Below are positions 7,013-10,607 of a DNA stretch of 10,607 nucleotides, in pieces. The number at the start of each line of letters is the position of its first letter. The first letter of the stretch is position 1. The notes beneath the pieces are model-generated. The model was not told where the DNA came from. It did no database searches and worked only from the letters and a program-made list of their open reading frames with translations. Made by a program: the position numbers and the translations under genes. Source of the stretch: Treponema sp. (lineage in GTDB: Bacteria > Spirochaetota > Spirochaetia > Treponematales > Treponemataceae); contig JABUUX010000115.1 in the NCBI GenBank assembly GCA_021442965.1, positions 1 through 10,607 of the forward strand. The letters run 5' to 3'.

Positions 7013-7603
7013 TCATTCCTCAATATTTCTACTTTTTTTAATTTTAAATATGGTCACAATTATACCTATCAAAATTGCACATAGAATAACAGACCATGAA
7101 GGAACTTTAAAAAAGAAAAGAGAAACAAAAGAAGCTGCAAGCAAAAGAAAAGCCCACCAGTTTTTTAATGATTTTTTTGCAAAATTAATCGTAACATGAG
7201 TCAATAATGCAGCAACTGCAACATTAACACCTTTTAATGCCTTTTGAACCATAGGCAACTGATCAATTGAATTAATGAGGGCTGCAAGAATTGTAATAAT
7301 AATTAATGAAGGGGTAATAATTCCAAGTGTACCGACAAAGCCTCCTATTACTCCGCATCTTTTATAACCAATAAATGTAGAAACGTTAACAGCTATAATT
7401 CCTGGTGTAGACTGACCAATAGCAAAATAGTCCATCAGTTCTTCTTCTGTCATCCAGTGTTTTTTTTCAATTAATTCTCTCTGCATCATCGGCATCATTG
7501 CCATACCACCGCCAAAGGTAAAAAGACCGATTTTTGCAAAATTAAAATATATCTCCAGAAGAGATTTTATTCTTCCTTTTTTATTTTCAGATTCATTATC
7601 CAT
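7013..7603 (-). CDS. Chromate transporter family protein, short-chain (first of a pair)
   Basis: This 196-residue protein is the first of two half-size CHR-family proteins. A short charged N-terminus is followed by GLFTFGGGMAMMPMMQREL (26-44), the conserved Trp50 region, and the QSTPGIIAVNVSTFIGY motif (64-80). Hydrophobic helices then run at about 88-112, 125-140, 150-167 and 170-187. The two copies share the G-FT-GGG and STPG-VN-ST/AT-GY motifs but differ elsewhere, so they are paired paralogues rather than a recent duplication. The start at 7603 has an AAGAGG ribosome binding site (7613-7618) that overlaps the stop region of the upstream ttcA-like gene 15 bases away. This places it in the same operon. 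Chromate export is the named family function; the real anion here is not shown by sequence. Confidence 0.88.
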   Translation of the reverse strand: MDNESENKKGRIKSLLEIYFNFAKIGLFTFGGGMAMMPMMQRELIEKKHWMTEEELMDYFAIGQSTPGIIAVNVSTFIGYKRCGVIGGFVGTLGIITPSLIIITILAALINSIDQLPMVQKALKGVNVAVAALLTHVTINFAKKSLKNWWAFLLLAASFVSLFFFKVPSWSVILCAILIGIIVTIFKIKKSRNIEE

Positions 7604-7618
7604 AAAAAAAAACCTCTT

Positions 7619-8323
7619 TTATAATAAATACGTCGGATCAATATTTTTCAAAGAATCCAGCATATGTCGTTTCTTATTCTCATCACCTTCTGTTAATTGT
7701 TCCAGAAGTTTTCTGGCATGTTTTCTTTCTGAATTATCCTGATAATTACAGGTACAAGTCCACCCAAAATATCCGTCTTGTTTTGCTTTATCCACAATGT
7801 CACATTCGCTGACAAAGCAAAGCGGACGGATTATTTCTACTGGATATTTTTCATACTTAAGTCTTGGTGGCATTGTTGTAAGTTTTGAAGCACGCAGCAT
7901 ATTCATAAGAAGAGTTTCCAGTAAATCGTCTCTGTGATGTCCAAGTGCTATTTTATTAAACCCATGTTCCAAAGCATAATGTAAAAGTTCTGTACGCCTT
8001 TGTGTTGAACACCAATAGCAGTTCATTTTTCTTCCAGGTTTAAGTCTTTCAAGAACTTCTATTTTAATTACTTCATAGGGTGCATTCCATTTTTTATAAA
8101 GATCTTTTATTTCAGGTGCAAGCGTACCAGAAATTTCGGTCTGAATATTTAGTGCAAGAAAATCAAAATCTGCATCAGCCCTTTTTTTTCTGTCAGAAAA
8201 ATAATTAATTAGCAGTGTAGAATCTTTACCACCAGATGCACCGATTAATATCTTATCACCATTTTCTATGAGTTTATAATCATAGCAGGCTTTATCAATA
8301 GCACTATATACAACATTACCCAT
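7619..8323 (-). CDS. ttcA: TtcA-type tRNA 2-thiolation PP-loop ATPase
   Basis: The 234-residue protein belongs to the TtcA/TtuA PP-loop group, in which the enzyme adenylates a tRNA base and replaces oxygen with sulfur using an Fe-S cluster. The PP-loop SGGKDS is at 30-35. The CxxC pair is Cys102 and Cys105 (NCYWCS), and ALGHHRDDLLETLLMN at 126-141 is strongly TtcA-like. The usual third-cysteine site appears as CTCNYQDNSER (190-200). Aligned by eye with TtcA, Cys192 fits the third cluster ligand, and the spacing here is CxC rather than the CxxC of E. coli TtcA. It is shorter than E. coli TtcA (about 311 residues) because both ends are trimmed. TtcA makes 2-thiocytidine at tRNA position 32. No clear ribosome binding site precedes the ATG, but the N-terminus aligns well, so the start is probably right. 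A related PP-loop enzyme with another target base is possible. Confidence 0.82.
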   Translation of the reverse strand: MGNVVYSAIDKACYDYKLIENGDKILIGASGGKDSTLLINYFSDRKKRADADFDFLALNIQTEISGTLAPEIKDLYKKWNAPYEVIKIEVLERLKPGRKMNCYWCSTQRRTELLHYALEHGFNKIALGHHRDDLLETLLMNMLRASKLTTMPPRLKYEKYPVEIIRPLCFVSECDIVDKAKQDGYFGWTCTCNYQDNSERKHARKLLEQLTEGDENKKRHMLDSLKNIDPTYLL

Positions 8324-8441
8324 ATATTTTTAAATAAGGAGCTGTCTAAAAAGTTCAATTTATAGTGTGCCCTAGAACTTACTTCAGTATCTCAACACCA
8401 AATGTAACATAGATGCTGAAATAGATTCAAAATAACAGAAC
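8324..8441. other. Structured 118-bp spacer between ttcA-like gene and miaA, with an insertion-sequence-like end
   Basis: The spacer holds no gene. It contains two back-to-back hairpins. One pairs AAGTTC (8351-8356) with GAACTT (8375-8380) around an 18-base loop. The other pairs TTCAGTATCT (8383-8392) with AGATGCTGAA (8411-8420), with one G-T wobble and also an 18-base loop. AGAACTTA occurs twice (8374-8381 and 8437-8444). GGAGCTGTCTAAAAAGTTC at 8338-8356 resembles the terminal inverted repeats of some bacterial insertion sequences, but no matching opposite end or transposase is present. On the minus strand TTGAAC (8358-8353) and TATTTA (8336-8331), 16 bases apart, form a weak promoter candidate for ttcA. 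Confidence 0.4.
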
Positions 8442-9398
8442 TTAATTGACAACCACTTCTATATTCTCCTTTGATATTATTTTTACAGCTTCTTCTATTC
8501 GAACAGATTTATCCGGATTTTCTGAAAGCCAGTGTATATTTATTCCTTTTTTTTCCATTCCCCGAAACCATGTCATCTGCCGTTTTGAAAACTGGCGAAT
8601 TTGAATAAACAGCTGTTCATATAAATCATCTATAGTTTTAATTTTTCCTTCTAAAAATAACGAACAATATCTGTATTCTAGACCAAGTTTTTCTAGTCTT
8701 TCCCATGAATATCCTTTATTATGAAGACTATTCACTTCTTCTATCATTCCTTCATTAAGTCTTTCTTTCAGGCGGACAGAAATGTTATTTACTACCATGC
8801 TTCGTTCAAGAGTTGTACCTATAATTAATGGTCTGATGTCCGGCCGTTTCATTTCTTCTTTAACAGCTTTTCCTTCATCGCTGTTTTCATATAATGCAAT
8901 TTCAAGAGCTTTAATTACACGTTCTTTATCAAGTAAGTCAGATTTATTATGCAGGTTTGGTTTTAATAAAAGAAGTTCTTTTCCCAAGTCTTCAACAGAA
9001 CGTTTTTCAAGCTCTTCTCTTAAATCCGGATTATAAGGAACCGGAATCAAATCATAACCTCTAATCACGGCATCCAGATACATTCCAGTCCCACCTACGA
9101 TGACTGGAAGTTTATTTTTGGAAATAATTTCTGGAAAAATCTTATAAAAATCTCTCTGGTAGTTATAAACATTATATTCGTTATCAAGTGTTGCAATATC
9201 TATTAAATGATAAGAGATAAGTTTATCTTCAATTTTATATTCACAAAGATCTTTTCCTGACCCTATATCAAGTCCTTTGTAAGTTTGCCGTGAATCTGCT
9301 GATATTATTTCTCCGCCAAATCTGTTGGCAAGTGCAACACCTATGGAAGTTTTTCCTACAGCGGTTGGTCCAAGAATTACAACACAGTTATAAAACAT
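8442..9398 (-). CDS. miaA: tRNA dimethylallyltransferase
   Basis: The 318-residue protein has normal MiaA length and motifs. The P-loop GPTAVGKTS is at 10-18 and DSRQTYKGLDIGSGKD is at 35-50, where the Asp-Ser-Arg-Gln motif contributes the catalytic Asp. GGTGMYLDAVIRG (102-114) follows, then DKERVIKALEIALY (157-170), and QIRQFSKRQMTWFRG (266-280), which contacts tRNA. MiaA transfers the dimethylallyl group from DMAPP to N6 of A37 next to the anticodon in tRNAs reading codons that start with U. The usual GT(A/G)K after DIG is GSGKD here, a variation that leaves the rest intact. The ATG at 9398 has no ribosome binding site upstream. An extended -10 element seven bases before it suggests a leaderless transcript. 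It lies downstream of the terminator of the SPOR gene, so it probably has its own promoter. Confidence 0.95.
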   Translation of the reverse strand: MFYNCVVILGPTAVGKTSIGVALANRFGGEIISADSRQTYKGLDIGSGKDLCEYKIEDKLISYHLIDIATLDNEYNVYNYQRDFYKIFPEIISKNKLPVIVGGTGMYLDAVIRGYDLIPVPYNPDLREELEKRSVEDLGKELLLLKPNLHNKSDLLDKERVIKALEIALYENSDEGKAVKEEMKRPDIRPLIIGTTLERSMVVNNISVRLKERLNEGMIEEVNSLHNKGYSWERLEKLGLEYRYCSLFLEGKIKTIDDLYEQLFIQIRQFSKRQMTWFRGMEKKGINIHWLSENPDKSVRIEEAVKIISKENIEVVVN

Positions 9399-9404
9399 AA
9401 AAAT

Positions 9405-9413
9405 AATATAACA
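9405..9413 (-). promoter_or_regulatory. Extended -10 promoter element for miaA, possibly leaderless
   Basis: On the minus strand TGT followed by TATATT (9413-9405) is an extended -10 element. Its last base is seven bases from the A of the miaA ATG, so transcription would begin at or within a base of the start codon. No good -35 box is seen at the expected distance, where the sequence overlaps the upstream terminator, but extended -10 promoters often do without one. Confidence 0.45.
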
Positions 9414-9423
9414 TATTTAAAAC

Positions 9424-9456
9424 AAAAAATCCCAAGGTTTAGCACCTCGGGATTTT
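9424..9456 (-). terminator. Rho-independent terminator of the SPOR-domain gene
   Basis: On the minus strand AAAATCCC (9456-9449) pairs with GGGATTTT (9433-9426). A G-U pair and AGGT/ACCT extend the stem to 13 pairs closed by a five-base loop, and a run of six U (9429-9424) follows. It starts 15 bases after the SPOR-gene stop. A-rich sequence on the other side means it might also work on the plus strand. It separates the SPOR gene from miaA. Confidence 0.88.
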
Positions 9457-9470
9457 ATTATATTATTAAT

Positions 9471-10607
9471 CTATTTTATTTTACGAATAAAGGCATCTTT
9501 GAATCCGTAAGCTTTAAATCTTGCAAGAACTGTTCCGTACTCATCTACACTTAAAGGTCCAATAAGAACCTGTTTTGCAGTACTATTCTTCATCTGTACA
9601 AGTGTAATAGGATAATGATTTCCATATTTCTTTATAATCTCTCTGATATTTCCTTCATCACGAAGAACTGCAATCTGTACGTAATAAGATGATGCTTTTA
9701 ACTCATCAAGACTTCCAACAGTGCATTCAGAAATATATTCAGAAATCTTATCTCCAGTAGGTTTTACATCTTGAAGAGGAGGTTCAGATTTTTCAACTAC
9801 AGACTCTATTGGAGTAGATACTTCTTCCAGTACTTCTGTTTCAACAGGTTCAGTTACTGCATTTTCTACAGGAACAAGAACTATAGCTTCAAATTCACCT
9901 TCAGCTTCACTTACATCTTCAACTTCCGGAACATCATCAATGTCTTCTTCGACTTCTTTTTCATTTACATCTTCCTGTTCTGGAACAACAGAAGGTAAAA
10001 CTTCAGTCTCAATTACTACCATTGGTTCATCTTTACTTTCAAGATTTTCAAGTTCATCAATTTCAACAGCTTCTTCAGTTTCTTCTGGAAGTAAAGCTTC
10101 AGGTACGGATTCGGAAATTTCACCTTCAAGATTTTCTTCAGCTAACTCCAAAGGCTCTACAACTTCTGTTTCTTCTTCAAAAAGTTCTTCATCCACAGTA
10201 GTTTCTTCATCATTTTCATCGCTGTTTTCTGGAACAAAAATTTCATATTCATCAGTTGTATTTTCAGATTCAATATTATCTTCTTCAGGTTCTGTTTCAA
10301 TTTCAGAATCGTCTTCTAAAGTTTCATCTGAAGATTCAACCTCTGATGCTACAGGAACAAGATCTATACCAGTAAATTCTTCGGTTTCTTCTTCTGTTGC
10401 TTCTTCAACAATCTCGTCATCTACGAATTCTGCTTCGACAGCTTCTTCTGATTCTTCGTCTACTGGTTCCTGTTCTTCAGACTCAGCATCATCTTCTAAA
10501 TCTTCTTCTACATCTTCTTCAAACTCTTCTTCAGTTTCTTCTTCTACTTCTTCTTCAAGGTCAGAAAGTTCTTCGTCTTTATATGCTTCGGCTTCAAGTT
10601 CACTTTC
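9471..10607 (-). CDS. SPOR-domain protein with a long acidic region, N-terminus outside the window
   Basis: The frame is open from the right edge to a TAG at 9471-9473, giving 378 visible residues with the true start beyond the window. An internal GTG at 10196 is only a valine codon. The first 285 or so visible residues are dominated by Glu and Asp with Val, Ser, Thr and Pro, and are almost certainly disordered. Residues about 307-377 form a SPOR domain: YYVQIAVLRDEGNIREIIKK, then VLIGPLSVDEYGTVLARFKA and GFKDAFIRK. SPOR domains bind peptidoglycan glycan strands stripped of peptides, often at division sites, so this is probably an envelope protein placed at the cell wall. No signal peptide or membrane helix is in the visible part; one may lie upstream. 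The acidic region could span the periplasm or bind cations. It is followed by a strong terminator. Confidence 0.85.
   Translation of the reverse strand, partial: ESELEAEAYKDEELSDLEEEVEEETEEEFEEDVEEDLEDDAESEEQEPVDEESEEAVEAEFVDDEIVEEATEEETEEFTGIDLVPVASEVESSDETLEDDSEIETEPEEDNIESENTTDEYEIFVPENSDENDEETTVDEELFEEETEVVEPLELAEENLEGEISESVPEALLPEETEEAVEIDELENLESKDEPMVVIETEVLPSVVPEQEDVNEKEVEEDIDDVPEVEDVSEAEGEFEAIVLVPVENAVTEPVETEVLEEVSTPIESVVEKSEPPLQDVKPTGDKISEYISECTVGSLDELKASSYYVQIAVLRDEGNIREIIKKYGNHYPITLVQMKNSTAKQVLIGPLSVDEYGTVLARFKAYGFKDAFIRKIK
10381..10607 (-). repeat. Glutamate-codon-rich low-complexity tract
   Basis: This part of the SPOR gene is built largely from GAA codons, giving an imperfect three-base periodicity (TTC on the plus strand), densest at 10501-10560. 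Runs of three consecutive GAA codons occur several times, broken by ACT, GTA, GAT or GCT codons. Slippage here would add or remove Glu residues without breaking the frame. Confidence 0.6.

Noticed and set aside
9426..9456. The hairpin between miaA and the SPOR gene as a riboswitch or regulatory RNA
   Set aside because: A 13-pair stem, five-base loop and U-run just after a stop codon fully match a simple intrinsic terminator.
9771..9998. A plus-strand open frame rich in Phe, Tyr and Arg
   Set aside because: It is the antisense of the Glu-rich SPOR gene, which leaves long stop-free stretches on the other strand.
9471..10196. A GTG at 10196 as the start of the SPOR gene
   Set aside because: The same frame stays open to the window edge with the same acidic composition, and no ribosome binding site precedes the GTG; it is an internal valine codon.
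10381..10607. A CRISPR or tandem-repeat array suggested by the TTC periodicity
   Set aside because: The periodicity is three bases, in frame with Glu codons, with no conserved repeat-spacer unit.

Overview
The window looks like a chromosomal segment of a low-G+C, outer-membrane-bearing bacterium, most likely a spirochete of the Treponema group. That assignment is inference: it rests on AT-rich third positions, a lipoprotein-anchored peptide-binding protein, a glutamate-rich SPOR-domain protein, and a Na+-pump decarboxylase operon. A low-G+C anaerobe of another phylum cannot be excluded from the sequence alone. No tRNA, rRNA, CRISPR array, phage gene or intact transposase was seen.

Layout. 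Positions 1-377 (minus strand) hold the start of a sodium-pump oxaloacetate decarboxylase operon, oadG then oadA, with oadA running off the left edge. A 224-bp divergent promoter region (378-601) separates it from a plus-strand peptide ABC transporter operon at 602-6447. That operon encodes a lipoprotein binding protein, an OppB-type permease, a single 666-residue protein joining an OppC-type permease to an OppD-type ATPase, and an OppF-type ATPase. It ends two bases from a convergent minus-strand operon.

The convergent operon, read right to left, carries a TtcA-type tRNA thiolation enzyme (7619-8323) and two short chromate-transporter-family proteins (7013-7603 and 6450-7010). Further upstream on the same strand lies miaA (8442-9398), separated from ttcA by a 118-bp structured spacer that resembles a mobile-element end. 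Upstream of miaA is a strong hairpin terminator (9424-9456) that closes a large acidic SPOR-domain gene, which runs off the right edge (9471-10607).

How the genes work together. The peptide transporter genes are tightly packed and form one complete importer: lipoprotein receptor, two membrane subunits, two ATPase domains. The fusion guarantees one OppC per OppD. TtcA and MiaA both modify the tRNA anticodon loop (C32 and A37), so their adjacency is functionally sensible, although the spacer may separate their transcription. OadG and OadA are parts of a membrane pump that couples decarboxylation of oxaloacetate to Na+ export.

Most of the window is ordinary metabolism and transport. I do not see a convincing undescribed system. 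The points most worth checking are the permease-ATPase fusion, an apparently leaderless miaA promoter, the structured ttcA-miaA spacer, and the very acidic SPOR protein.
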